Below are positions 1 through 7,943 of a stretch of 41,263 nt of DNA, in pieces. Under the pieces are notes generated by a model. That model saw only the letters and a list, made by a program, of their open reading frames with translations, was not told the origin of the DNA and ran no database searches. The translations under genes and the position numbers were made by a program. Every line of letters begins with the position of its first letter. The first letter of the stretch is position 1. Origin of the DNA: Planctomycetota bacterium (GTDB lineage: Bacteria; Planctomycetota; Planctomycetia; Gemmatales; Gemmataceae); the NCBI GenBank assembly GCA_016195405.1, contig JACPZP010000028.1, positions 1-41,263 of the forward strand. The letters are read 5' to 3'.

Positions 1-372
1 GGCCGCAGCCTGGTCGATGCCTTGCCCGAGGTTGTGAAAAGCCCGGTGCTGACGGCGCTATACGAACGCATGTTGAAGGGCATCGAGCAGGGCACGTCCG
101 AGCTGGACGCCTTCATCACGAAGCAAGAGCAATTCATTCGTGAGCAAGTCACGAAGGCCAACACCGGATCGGTGTCAATTGCAGGCGGCAAGGAAGGCGT
201 GAAAGTCTCCGAGCTGCACAAGTGCATGGCGTGCGGCAAAGGTCTTTCGCGCCGTGCGAGCACGAAGAAGAAGGGCATGTTCTGGTGGGGTTGCAGCAAC
301 TACCCGACATGCAATCAGACCTACCCCGACCTCAAGGGGAAGCCTGACTACAGCAAGGGCAAAGCCAGTTAA
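1..372 (+). CDS. traE: TraE, DNA topoisomerase III-like protein, C-terminal part only
   Basis: Partial: the reading frame is open from base 1, so only the last 123 residues are present. The segment beginning GRSLVDALPEVV resembles the end of the catalytic part of type IA topoisomerases. It is followed near the C-terminus by a four-cysteine zinc-finger signature (CMACGKG, then CSNYPTC about 20 residues later), typical of topoisomerase III tails. In RP4, traE lies just upstream of traD and traC, as here. TraE is not essential for RP4 transfer in E. coli as far as I recall. The catalytic tyrosine and Toprim domain lie outside the window, so activity cannot be judged. Confidence 0.85.
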   Translation, partial: GRSLVDALPEVVKSPVLTALYERMLKGIEQGTSELDAFITKQEQFIREQVTKANTGSVSIAGGKEGVKVSELHKCMACGKGLSRRASTKKKGMFWWGCSNYPTCNQTYPDLKGKPDYSKGKAS

Positions 373-396
373 TCAACCACCACCAGGAGCATGAAC

Positions 397-792
397 ATGA
401 CCGCAGAAATCACCCGTGAAATCACCATCGAAGACTTGCCGGAAATCGTCCTGCAGGACGTTCCGAGCATCGACGACACCGCAGCCGGCGCGGCCGCGCT
501 GCGCGAGAAGCTGAACGACGCACTGACGCCAGGCTACCAAGCCGAGTTCGACCCCGAAGAGGCCGAGCGAGCCGGCGCGTTCCGTGAAGACGCATTGAAC
601 GAGCTGGACGCCGCTGGAAGCACCGATGACCTTGCCGCCGCCCTGGAAGAGCCGGCATTCCTGGACGACGAAGGCCCCAGCGCGGAAATACCGCCTTTCA
701 TCACCACGACCAACGCCCGCGAGCTGTACGACCTTCGACCTGGTGAAACCGTGTCGGAGGCCATCGCCAGACGCAACGCCAAGGGGGGTTGA
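397..792 (+). CDS. traD: TraD, small conserved Tra1 protein
   Basis: A 131-residue acidic protein in the traE-traD-traC order of IncP-1 Tra1 regions; RP4 TraD is about 130 residues. No membrane segment or catalytic motif is visible. The chosen ATG at 397 has AGGAG about 7 bases upstream; the ATG at 391 is too close to that site. The stop is 3 bases before traC, so the two are probably translated together. Its biochemical role is not known to me. Identity rests on position and size more than on motifs. Confidence 0.75.
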   Translation: MTAEITREITIEDLPEIVLQDVPSIDDTAAGAAALREKLNDALTPGYQAEFDPEEAERAGAFREDALNELDAAGSTDDLAAALEEPAFLDDEGPSAEIPPFITTTNARELYDLRPGETVSEAIARRNAKGG

Positions 793-795
793 TAG

Positions 796-3700
796 ATGCC
801 GCTGACCAAAAACGAAGCACAAGGGGTAGCGCGGCTGTTTATCCGCGACTACCCCGGCGCGCTTGAGCTGGCCTACAAGTTCCGCGACAACACCACCGAG
901 CTGTATGGCCCGCGTGCCGGTGAGGTGCCGCCAGGCATGAAAGGCGGCTACATCCCCAAGGAAACGGCCCACGCCGGCCGTACCTACCGGGGCCGCGTCG
1001 AAGTTCCGCTTGAGAACATGACCGACGCCCGCGACTTGCTGCTGACCTTGCGGCACGAGGTGTTGGGCCACTACGGGGCCAACACCTTCGCGCCAGGTGA
1101 GAAGCGGGCGTTGCTGGACGGCCTCATCGCCGCACGCGAAGAACCCAGCCTCAAGCCGCTATGGGCCGACATTGACGACCGCTACGCCGGCAGCTCGCTC
1201 GACGTGCGCGCCGAAGAGGTCTATTCGCTGCATTGCGAAGGCGTTGCACCGAGTCACCACGTAGGCACAGACCAGGCGCAGCGCGGCCAGCAGGCATTTC
1301 AGGAGACATGCCTTGCGCCCGTGCGACTCATGCGCGCCGATGACCTGCAAAGCATCGCTTGCATGGTCGCCCAGGGCCTGCGCGACCGCACGAGGACGCA
1401 GCAGAACTTTCCCACAGTGAACGAACTGTTCAGGAAGAAGGAAAACGATATGGAACCCAAGAAACCGTTTCATGAAACGGTCGCTGAAAAGCTGATCGAG
1501 CAGATGAAGCAAGGCACGGCACCGTGGCAAAAACCGTGGCAGGCCGGCGACCCCGGCGCAGTCATGCCGATCAACCCGACGACCGGCAAACGGTACAAGG
1601 GCATCAACGCAATCCACTTGATGAGCCAGGGCCACACCGATCAACGCTGGATGACCTACAAACAGGCAGCGGCTGTTGATGCCCAGGTGCGCAAGGGCGA
1701 GAAGGGAACGCCGATCCAATACTGGAAGTTCAGCGACGAACAGACCAAGCTCGACGCCAACGGCAAGCCCGTCCTGGACTCCAAGGGCGAGCCGATCAAG
1801 CAGACCGTCAAGCTGGAACGTCCCAGGGTGTTCTTTGCCACCGTGTTCAATGCCGAGCAGATCGACGGACTTCCCGCATTGCAGCCGCGCCGGCAACAAG
1901 ACTGGAACCCTGTGGAGCGAGCCGAGCAAATTTTGCAAGCGTCGGGCGCTGTCATCAAACACGGCGAGCAGAACCGCGCCTTCTATCGGCCGGCGACGGA
2001 CAGCATTCACTTGCCCGACAAGGGCCAGTTCCCGACCGCAGACAACTACTACGCGACAGCCCTTCACGAGCTGGGCCACTGGACGGGTCACGAATCGCGG
2101 CTTGACCGCGATCTGGTGCATCCATTCGGAAGCGAGGGTTACGCCAAGGAAGAGTTGCGAGCAGAGATTGCCAGCATGATTCTTGGCGACGAGCTGGGCA
2201 TCGGCCACGATCCCAGCCAGCACGTCGCCTATGTGGCGTCTTGGGTCAAGGCGCTTGAAGAAGACCCGCTTGAAATCTTCCGCGCCGCGTCGGACGCCGA
2301 AAAAATTCAAGACTACGTGCTGTCGCTTGAGCAGAAGCAGGTTCAAGAGCAGTCCACTGAGCAGAGCCAGGCCGAGCAGGAAGGCCAAATACTGGCCGAG
2401 CTGCAAGAGCTGCATCAAGCCGCATACGAGGGCTATAGCCCGCTGGAATCTTGGGACAACCTCAAGGCAACCGCGCAAGCCAGCGGGTTGACGGCCACCA
2501 TCGGCCGGGGCGGTGCCGGCGAGTACGACCCGCCGTATGTTGTCGCCTACACCGACCAAGCCGGCCAGCAGACGCCCATCACCACCGAGCTTTTCAGCGA
2601 TGGCAAGGCCGTTACCAGCGTGAGCGGCCAGCGCGTACCAGGCACCGGCCTGACTTCCGATCACGAATGGCAGAGCGCAGCATTGAACAACGCCGTGGCC
2701 CAGGTGCGCAGCCAGGCATTCACCCAGGGGGCAGACATGAAGCAACCCAGCATCGAGGACATTCCCGGCCGCCTGGTGGATCGGCTCGCCAACAGCGGCA
2801 CCATGACCCGCGCAGATGCCGAACTTACCAGCGCCTTGCGCGACTTCAAGACGGGCAGCGATGCCACCCGCGAGGTGGACACGCAGGCCCTCAACGAGGC
2901 GGCGCAAAAAGCGATGGGCGCGACCCTGCCGAGCGACTTCACCGGCCAGGTGCAAATCTTGGGCGTAATCGAGCGCGACGGGCAAACCATGCGCGCTGAT
3001 GAAGCCGGCGAGCAGCCCGAGTCCTTCCAGGTGTACGCACGTCGCGGGAACGCACAGCCAGGCGAGGACGCTTTCGCCCTGGTTGCGTCGCATCCCACCG
3101 AGGCGGCCGCGCAGGAGCTGGCCGACCGGCTGGCCCTGATCGACGCCCACGCGCAGGCGAGCGAACACGAGAAGGCGGCCAAGTTGGCACGCATCAACGA
3201 AGAGCGTGTGCGCCGCGATCCAAACAGCACCGACGAAGACATTTCGGCGGCCAAAGAAGTCCGCAAGGATGCGGAATTCACCGCCATGCAGAACGACGAA
3301 GACTTGCAACGGCGCATCGCCGAGTTCGACCGCGAGCAGCAGCAGGCGGCCGGGTCGGCGCCGGCGCTGACCGAACAGCAGACCCGTGCTGAATCCCCGT
3401 CTCTTGGTGTCAAGACCTTGCTCAACGTTCCTTTCAAGCAGAAGGACGAAGCGAAAGCGCTGGGAGCGCAATGGGACAAGCCCGCACAGTCCTGGTATGT
3501 CCCGGCCGGTGTCGATACGACTGCATTCAAAAAATGGGCCGTAGACGCGCCGAAGTCCGTTGAGGCTACCCAGGCCCCGGCCGAGACGCAAAAGCCTCGC
3601 CAAGAGCGCGTATACCTCGCCGTGCCCTACGAAGAGCGTGTGGCCGCAAAGGCTGCCGGAGCTGCGTGGGACAAGCCAGCAAAATCCTGGTACGCCGGCC

Positions 3701-5007
3701 CGAATGCTGACATGGCGAAGCTCGAACGTTGGGCGGCCGATAAGGTGCCCGGCCAGCAAGCGCCCGCGATGACGCCAAAGGAAGAATTTGCCGAGGCGCT
3801 ACGCTCTATGGGATGTGTTGTCGATGGCTCGCATCCAATCATGGATGGAGCTAAACATCGCATCGCAGTTGAGGGAGGGAAACAGGGCGCGCAGGACGGT
3901 TTCTATGTTGGACACCTGGACGGACACCCGGCCGGCCGAATCATCAACAACAAAACCGGCCAGGACATGAAATGGAAGTCGAAGGGCTACTCCCTTGACC
4001 CGGAACAGAAGGCGCAGATGCACGCCGAAGCCGCGGCGAAGTTGCAGGCCCGTGAAGTTGAGCAGGCCAGGACGCAGGAGGAGACCGCGCAGCGCGTCAG
4101 CCGCCAAGCGGCCGCGCTGGTGCCGGTGACGACGCAAACGGCCTACATGCAGGCCAAGGGCATTCAGCCGCAAGCCGGCGTGTTGACGGACAAGGAGGGG
4201 CAAAAGACCTACATCCCCGCCATCGACGCCAACGGCAAGCAATGGACGATGCAGTACATCCAGGATGACGGCACCAAGCGTTTCGCCAAGGACAGCCGCA
4301 AGGAAGGGTGCTTTCACGTCATCGGCGGCCTTGACGCGCTCGCCAAGGCCCCGGCCGTGGTCATCGGCGAAGGCTACGCGACCGCCGGCAGCTTGTCGCA
4401 GTCGCTGGGTTATGCCACCGTGGCCGCATTCGACTCGGGGAACCTGGTGCATGTCGCCAAGGCTTTGCACGAGAAGTTCCCGGACAAGCCCATCATCATT
4501 GCCGGCGACGACGACAAGCACCTGGAAGCTACGCAAGGCGTGAACCCCGGCCGGAGCAAGGCCGAGGAAGCGGCGAAGGCTGTAGGTGGCAAGGTCTTGC
4601 TGCCGATCTTCGCGCCTGGTGAGGCTTCCTACCCGAAGGAGCTACCGCCCGTTACGCCCCAGGCTTACCGCGAGCACTTGAGCGCCACGAAGACGTTGGA
4701 GGACGCGCAGAACGAACCGGAGCGCGTGCAGCTCACCGAGCAGCAGACGGCCGAGCTGAAAAGCGCACAGCTCAGTGCCGAGCAGTTGGCGGCCCTCAAC
4801 GCGATGAAGCGACATACCGACTTCAACGACCTTGCGACCAAGAGCGAGCTGGGCCACGAAGGCATCCACCGCCAGGTCAATTCGATTGTTGATGCCGTGA
4901 TCGAGAAGCACCAGGCGCAGATCGAGCAGCAGGAGAGGCACCAGGCGCGAGACCGTGTTCAAGAACCGCAACAGGAGCGGCCGCGTCGAGCTGCAAAGAT
5001 CGGATAA
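796..5007 (+). CDS. traC: TraC, conjugative DNA primase with ArdC-like N-terminal domains
   Basis: A 1403-residue multidomain primase, made in the donor and in RP4 transported to the recipient to prime the complementary strand. Residues 1-200 carry HEVLGH (87-92). An ArdC-like region starts near residue 219 (ssDNA-binding part, then HELGH at 424-428). Two similar WDKP/SWY modules (DUF5710-like) lie near 875-915 and 940-980. A Toprim-type primase core contains EGYATA (1192-1197) and a DDD motif (1238-1240). Internal ATGs at 1450 (after AGGAAGAAGGA) and 2737 (after CAGGGGGCAGAC) are good starts; the second would give 756 residues, close to RP4 TraC2 (746). Full length is nearer the long R751 form than RP4 TraC1 (1061). 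A strong terminator follows. Confidence 0.92.
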   Translation: MPLTKNEAQGVARLFIRDYPGALELAYKFRDNTTELYGPRAGEVPPGMKGGYIPKETAHAGRTYRGRVEVPLENMTDARDLLLTLRHEVLGHYGANTFAPGEKRALLDGLIAAREEPSLKPLWADIDDRYAGSSLDVRAEEVYSLHCEGVAPSHHVGTDQAQRGQQAFQETCLAPVRLMRADDLQSIACMVAQGLRDRTRTQQNFPTVNELFRKKENDMEPKKPFHETVAEKLIEQMKQGTAPWQKPWQAGDPGAVMPINPTTGKRYKGINAIHLMSQGHTDQRWMTYKQAAAVDAQVRKGEKGTPIQYWKFSDEQTKLDANGKPVLDSKGEPIKQTVKLERPRVFFATVFNAEQIDGLPALQPRRQQDWNPVERAEQILQASGAVIKHGEQNRAFYRPATDSIHLPDKGQFPTADNYYATALHELGHWTGHESRLDRDLVHPFGSEGYAKEELRAEIASMILGDELGIGHDPSQHVAYVASWVKALEEDPLEIFRAASDAEKIQDYVLSLEQKQVQEQSTEQSQAEQEGQILAELQELHQAAYEGYSPLESWDNLKATAQASGLTATIGRGGAGEYDPPYVVAYTDQAGQQTPITTELFSDGKAVTSVSGQRVPGTGLTSDHEWQSAALNNAVAQVRSQAFTQGADMKQPSIEDIPGRLVDRLANSGTMTRADAELTSALRDFKTGSDATREVDTQALNEAAQKAMGATLPSDFTGQVQILGVIERDGQTMRADEAGEQPESFQVYARRGNAQPGEDAFALVASHPTEAAAQELADRLALIDAHAQASEHEKAAKLARINEERVRRDPNSTDEDISAAKEVRKDAEFTAMQNDEDLQRRIAEFDREQQQAAGSAPALTEQQTRAESPSLGVKTLLNVPFKQKDEAKALGAQWDKPAQSWYVPAGVDTTAFKKWAVDAPKSVEATQAPAETQKPRQERVYLAVPYEERVAAKAAGAAWDKPAKSWYAGPNADMAKLERWAADKVPGQQAPAMTPKEEFAEALRSMGCVVDGSHPIMDGAKHRIAVEGGKQGAQDGFYVGHLDGHPAGRIINNKTGQDMKWKSKGYSLDPEQKAQMHAEAAAKLQAREVEQARTQEETAQRVSRQAAALVPVTTQTAYMQAKGIQPQAGVLTDKEGQKTYIPAIDANGKQWTMQYIQDDGTKRFAKDSRKEGCFHVIGGLDALAKAPAVVIGEGYATAGSLSQSLGYATVAAFDSGNLVHVAKALHEKFPDKPIIIAGDDDKHLEATQGVNPGRSKAEEAAKAVGGKVLLPIFAPGEASYPKELPPVTPQAYREHLSATKTLEDAQNEPERVQLTEQQTAELKSAQLSAEQLAALNAMKRHTDFNDLATKSELGHEGIHRQVNSIVDAVIEKHQAQIEQQERHQARDRVQEPQQERPRRAAKIG

Positions 5008-5028
5008 TCATCTTTGCTGCATCGAACA

Positions 5029-5104
5029 TAGCGGTTGTTCTTCCTCCCTGACAACCCGCAGCAATTCGCCGCCTCGTACTCCCCGAGGCGGCTTTTTTTC
5101 GTCA
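5029..5104. repeat. 75-bp direct repeat, copy 1 (contains the traC terminator)
   Basis: A stretch starting TAGCGGTTGTTCTTCC and ending GTCA recurs at 5727-5800 with only a few differences. It holds the rho-independent terminator. The final TCA is the stop codon (read leftward) of the gene at 5102-5629; the same bases in copy 2 supply the stop of parB. Confidence 0.93.
5068..5099 (+). terminator. Rho-independent terminator after traC
   Basis: Perfect 9-bp stem GCCGCCTCG / CGAGGCGGC, 7-base loop, then seven T. Orientation fits rightward transcription from traE-traD-traC, 61 bases after the traC stop. Confidence 0.92.
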
Positions 5105-5629
5105 CTTCTCCGAGAAAGAAGCGGACACGGGTTCGCTCCATACGTCGCGTGCCCCGCTTTCCAGTTCGATTTTCATACGCCGCACGGCCTCGTTGAGAAG
5201 GTATGGCTCAATCTTTCGCCAGTCGGTCGCGGGCGACATAACCTCGCCGAACCTGGCGGGATGCCCGGCTAAACGAATGAATTTCAGCAGCCGTTGGCGG
5301 CAGGCCTCAACGCCAATTCCCAGCTCTTGTGCTGCGGCCATGACGGTTCGGCCAGATGCGACCAAAACGGCTACATCCATGCCGACCCGCATACTTCGGT
5401 CAAAGCGTACCTTGTTGCGTTCGGCGATTGCTTGCTCTTCCGCTGCCCTGGCCGGGCTTCGCGGCTTGAACCGTGGGCCGAAAGGTGGAATGCCGAGCTG
5501 CTTCATGCGCTTCTGAAGCTGGCTTGTCGGTCTATTGATACTTGCCGCAATCTTGACCAGCGTATTCGTCCCAAGGATTGCATCCTCAGAATCAGTCCAG
5601 GGCCTCGCTCCGGTGTCTAGTTTCGTCAT
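5102..5629 (-). CDS. Orphan protein, probable helix-turn-helix DNA-binding type
   Basis: Not recognised as an IncP-1 backbone gene. The ATG at 5629 gives 175 residues; an in-frame start at 5710 would give 202. No clear ribosome site distinguishes them. The N-terminal part (RPWTDSEDAILG, then IAASINRPTSQLQKRMKQLG) resembles a SANT/Myb or terminase-small-subunit-like helix-turn-helix. A second helix-turn-helix-like stretch follows (AAQELGIGVEACRQRLLKF). It stands alone, antisense to traC, between two copies of a 75-bp repeat. A DNA-binding role is inference. Confidence 0.6.
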   Translation of the reverse strand: MTKLDTGARPWTDSEDAILGTNTLVKIAASINRPTSQLQKRMKQLGIPPFGPRFKPRSPARAAEEQAIAERNKVRFDRSMRVGMDVAVLVASGRTVMAAAQELGIGVEACRQRLLKFIRLAGHPARFGEVMSPATDWRKIEPYLLNEAVRRMKIELESGARDVWSEPVSASFSEK

Positions 5630-5726
5630 GTCGTCTAGTTTGACGGAACCCACATAAGCAATCAGCCCATTAATTGGCTGTCTAGGTTGACAACTCGCAG
5701 CCCGCAGCAAATGGCCTCAGTAGGTG

Positions 5727-5800
5727 TAGCGGTTGTTTTTCCTCCCTGACAACCCGCAGCAATTCGCCGCCTCGTACTCCCGAGGCGGCTTTTTTTGTCA
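5727..5800. repeat. 75-bp direct repeat, copy 2
   Basis: Near-identical to 5029-5104, same orientation. Its terminator (stem 5766-5774/5781-5789, T-run 5790-5796) faces right although no rightward gene precedes it, which fits duplication of the traC terminator rather than a functional need. Confidence 0.93.
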
Positions 5801-6271
5801 ATGGTTGTGCTTCTGTGCGCGCCATTCCCACGGCGGCACCGGATTCGTATCCACCCACAGCCCGAGTCGGCCAGACCGAGCAGCCGCTTCCACGTCGAGC
5901 AGCGACCGGTCTACCAGGTATTGCCGGTACGCCCATGCCATGCCTTGCGCGACCATCATGCGATTCACGCTATGCCCGTCCACCAGAATCGTGCCGATCG
6001 TGCGGCCGTAGCGATCGAGGCCGGAAGTTTTCACCGTGACGAGCTGCTGGAACGCGGCGGCCGCCAGCGCTTGCCGTGACCTAGTGCCGAATGCCTGCGC
6101 CTTTTCCGGCGCGTCAATCTCAGCCAGGCGCACACGCACAGGCTTACGGTCAACCAGCACGTCCACCGTATCGCCGTCGAGGATTGACACCACGACGCCG
6201 GAGAAATCGGCATGCGCTACACCTACCAGCAGCCACAGCGCAACGGCCGCGAGAAATCGAGGTGTTTTCAT
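5798..6271 (-). CDS. parB: ParB, thermonuclease-like secreted nuclease
   Basis: A 157-residue staphylococcal-nuclease-fold protein. It has a signal peptide (residues 1-21, hydrophobic core then VGVAHA), the metal-binding stretch ILDGDTVDV, the catalytic-type VRVRLAEIDAPE and the DRYGRTIG motif. RK2 parB, in the parCBA multimer-resolution operon, is this family, and parA lies immediately upstream here. The ATG overlaps the parA stop as ATGA, so the two are translationally coupled. Export is suggested by the signal peptide. Its role in plasmid maintenance is not clear from sequence. It is unrelated to ParB partition proteins; that function belongs to korB here. Confidence 0.87.
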   Translation of the reverse strand: MKTPRFLAAVALWLLVGVAHADFSGVVVSILDGDTVDVLVDRKPVRVRLAEIDAPEKAQAFGTRSRQALAAAAFQQLVTVKTSGLDRYGRTIGTILVDGHSVNRMMVAQGMAWAYRQYLVDRSLLDVEAAARSGRLGLWVDTNPVPPWEWRAQKHNH

Positions 6272-6828
6272 GCTTCGCGTTCCCCGGCCGGGCAGTGTCG
6301 GTATAACGTGGCCACCGAAACACCGACGGCGCTGGCCACGTCCTTCGGAGGCTGGCCAGCATCGAGCAGTTTGCGTGCTGCATCGAGCTTTGCCGGTGTC
6401 ATCAAGGGCTTGCGACCGCCGACCTTGCCGGCCCGCTTCGCGGCCGCCAGGCCCGCCATCGTTCGTTCAAGGATCAACTCACGTTCCATGACCGCCAAGG
6501 CGGCCATGACGTTGAAGAAGAAGCGCCCGGCTGCCCCCTTGGTGTCAATCCCGTCCGTGAGCGACCGGAGATCCACCTTGCGCGCAGCGAGATCCGCAGC
6601 GAGATCCACCAGGCCCTTCATCGAGCGGCCGAGACGATCCAGCTTCCACACCACCAGGCTATCGCCTTCGCGTGCGAAGGCCAGCGCTTCGGCCAGGCCA
6701 GCCCGATCAACCTTGGTGCCGCTGGCCTTGTCGGTGAATATCTTCTCGCAGCCTGCGGTCGCCAGCGCGTCGAGCTGCATCGTCAGGTCTTGATCGGCGG
6801 TAGACACACGAGCATAACCAATCAACAT
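6268..6828 (-). CDS. parA: ParA, serine resolvase
   Basis: A 186-residue Tn3-family serine recombinase with the catalytic motif YARVSTADQD (Ser9). The conserved LVVWKLDRLGRS lies in the catalytic domain, ERELILERTMAGLAAA in the long helix, and a C-terminal helix-turn-helix includes DVASAVGVSVATLYR. In RK2, ParA resolves plasmid multimers at a res site upstream of the par operon. A candidate site lies at 7091-7155. It overlaps parB by ATGA. It is distinct from Walker-type ParA; the partition ATPase here is IncC. RK2 ParA is longer (about 219 residues). Confidence 0.9.
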   Translation of the reverse strand: MLIGYARVSTADQDLTMQLDALATAGCEKIFTDKASGTKVDRAGLAEALAFAREGDSLVVWKLDRLGRSMKGLVDLAADLAARKVDLRSLTDGIDTKGAAGRFFFNVMAALAVMERELILERTMAGLAAAKRAGKVGGRKPLMTPAKLDAARKLLDAGQPPKDVASAVGVSVATLYRHCPAGEREA

Positions 6829-6841
6829 CGCCAGCCCGCCA

Positions 6842-7006
6842 TCACTGCGGCCACAACGCGATGAGCAGCAACGCCACCAGCAACGCGGCCATCATGAAAT
6901 ACATACGCGGGTTGCGCTCAAGATCAGCGGCCCGGTCGGCGAGCCACTTATCCCATTCTTGCCGCTTCCTGTAGGCGCGAGCCGCCTTTTCTTGTTCTGG
7001 CGTCAT
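6842..7006 (-). CDS. Small membrane protein upstream of parA
   Basis: A 54-residue frame (ATG at 7006, TGA at 6842-6844). It has a charged N-terminal half beginning MTPEQEKAARAYRKRQ and one hydrophobic segment near the C-terminus (MMAALLVALLLIALW). It ends 13 bases before parA and runs in the same direction, after GGTAGGTAGC as a weak ribosome site. Its position recalls parC of the RK2 parCBA operon, but I see no basis to equate them. Function unknown. Confidence 0.5.
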   Translation of the reverse strand: MTPEQEKAARAYRKRQEWDKWLADRAADLERNPRMYFMMAALLVALLLIALWPQ

Positions 7007-7090
7007 CAGCTACCTACCTTCACCTTTTGCTGGGATTGCGTTTCATCTGTCATGGCGTCCGTCCTATGTGGTTGATGGAGAGGTTTCATT

Positions 7091-7155
7091 TTCTCAAAAC
7101 TCAATGTTTTCAGTATAAATGCGAAGCCTGATTTGAGAAAGCGTTTTGAGAAAGC
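7091..7155. promoter_or_regulatory. Candidate res site and par promoter region
   Basis: Just upstream of the par genes, TTCTCAAAAC (7091-7100) faces two direct copies of TTTGAGAAAGC (7132-7142, 7145-7155) around an AT-rich centre. This arrangement of related inverted and direct motifs fits a resolvase binding region overlapping the leftward par promoter. Subsite structure is not proven. Confidence 0.4.
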
Positions 7156-7180
7156 AAAAGCCCGCAGGACGCGGGCTTTT
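7156..7180. terminator. Bidirectional hairpin terminator
   Basis: AAAAGCCCGC, five-base loop, GCGGGCTTTT: a stem flanked by A and T tracts that can end transcription either way. It separates the leftward trb-linked cluster from the par genes. Confidence 0.75.
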
Positions 7181-7196
7181 GATGGAGCTGGTAGAC

Positions 7197-7224
7197 CTTC
7201 GCAAAAACGACCGTTTTTGCGAAG
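7197..7224. repeat. 28-bp perfect palindrome
   Basis: CTTCGCAAAAACG and its exact complement with a two-base centre. The T-run is inside the stem, so it is not a standard terminator. It may be an operator, recombination site or cruciform; no partner copy was found in the window. Confidence 0.7.
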
Positions 7225-7236
7225 CGTGCTTTGGGG

Positions 7237-7530
7237 CTACGCAGTCTGCCGGCGCTCCCATTCCTTTGCTGCGCGCTCGACCGCTGCGGTCAATGCTTCC
7301 AGACTGGCCGAACTGACATTCAACCGCCGCGCTTCGTCTTGTGCGGCCGCTTGCGCCGCCTCGTCGCTGCCCAGGAGCTTGACGAGCTGGGCGCGCAAGC
7401 TGCGGCGTTGAGTCACCAAGGCAACCATCGCAGACGGTTGCCGGCGCTGCCGGCGACTCACCAACACCAGGCCGAGAAGCAAGGTCGCGCTACCAAGCGC
7501 GGCGGTTGAATGCCAGTTCAGCGAGTCCAT
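7237..7530 (-). CDS. Small membrane-anchored coiled-coil-like protein
   Basis: 97 residues. A hydrophobic N-terminal segment (about residues 10-25, ALGSATLLLGLVLVS) is followed by a basic patch (RRQRRQ) and a charged, alanine-rich helical tail. The ATG at 7530 follows GAGGTGACGCCGGC. It is the last gene of the leftward group below trbP. Not recognised. It is probably an inner-membrane protein with a cytoplasmic helical tail. Confidence 0.55.
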   Translation of the reverse strand: MDSLNWHSTAALGSATLLLGLVLVSRRQRRQPSAMVALVTQRRSLRAQLVKLLGSDEAAQAAAQDEARRLNVSSASLEALTAAVERAAKEWERRQTA

Positions 7531-7545
7531 GCCGGCGTCACCTCA

Positions 7546-7923
7546 TCAGCACTTGCCCGCTGCCTTGAGCAGCGCATTGCAAGAACCACCAGACGCCCCG
7601 GCACTGGGTGCCGGGGCCGCCTTGCCGGACTTGCCGACTTCGGTACAGACAGCATCGGACACTTGGCGGCCAAAGTACGAAACCGTGCCAGTGACATAGC
7701 AACCATATTGCTTGCCGGCGTTGGTCTTGACCGTGTAGCTGGACTTGAAGCCGTCATTCACACGGTCAGAAATCGTGAATGAGCCTTTAGCCAGGCCAAG
7801 AGTCGTCGCAGTATTTTGCTCGATGGCATCGCCGCTCACGGCCACCGAGGCGCAACCAGCGGCCAATGCCGCCAGGACGGCGACGGATACGAGTGCAGTA
7901 CGGCGAATGAATGTTTGCTTCAT
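7546..7923 (-). CDS. Predicted outer-envelope lipoprotein
   Basis: 125 residues with a lipoprotein signal (RRTALVSVAVLAALAAGC, cysteine about residue 24). A small soluble domain follows with paired cysteines (YGCYVTG, DAVCTEV) and a low-complexity Ala/Gly/Ser linker before two more cysteines at the end. AAGGAATCTCC precedes the ATG. The family is not recognised. It sits 20 bases downstream of the metallopeptidase gene, in the same direction, so co-transcription is likely. Confidence 0.65.
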   Translation of the reverse strand: MKQTFIRRTALVSVAVLAALAAGCASVAVSGDAIEQNTATTLGLAKGSFTISDRVNDGFKSSYTVKTNAGKQYGCYVTGTVSYFGRQVSDAVCTEVGKSGKAAPAPSAGASGGSCNALLKAAGKC

Positions 7924-7943
7924 GGAGATTCCTTGTTAAGTGG

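Noticed and set aside
1159..3759. Very long open frame (866 codons) antisense to traC
   Set aside because: It lies opposite a clearly conserved primase gene in GC-rich DNA, where antisense frames stay open by codon bias. No motif or ribosome site supports it.
5798..6828. parA/parB as a partition system
   Set aside because: The names are shared, but these encode a serine resolvase and a thermonuclease-like protein. The partition functions are incC and korB.
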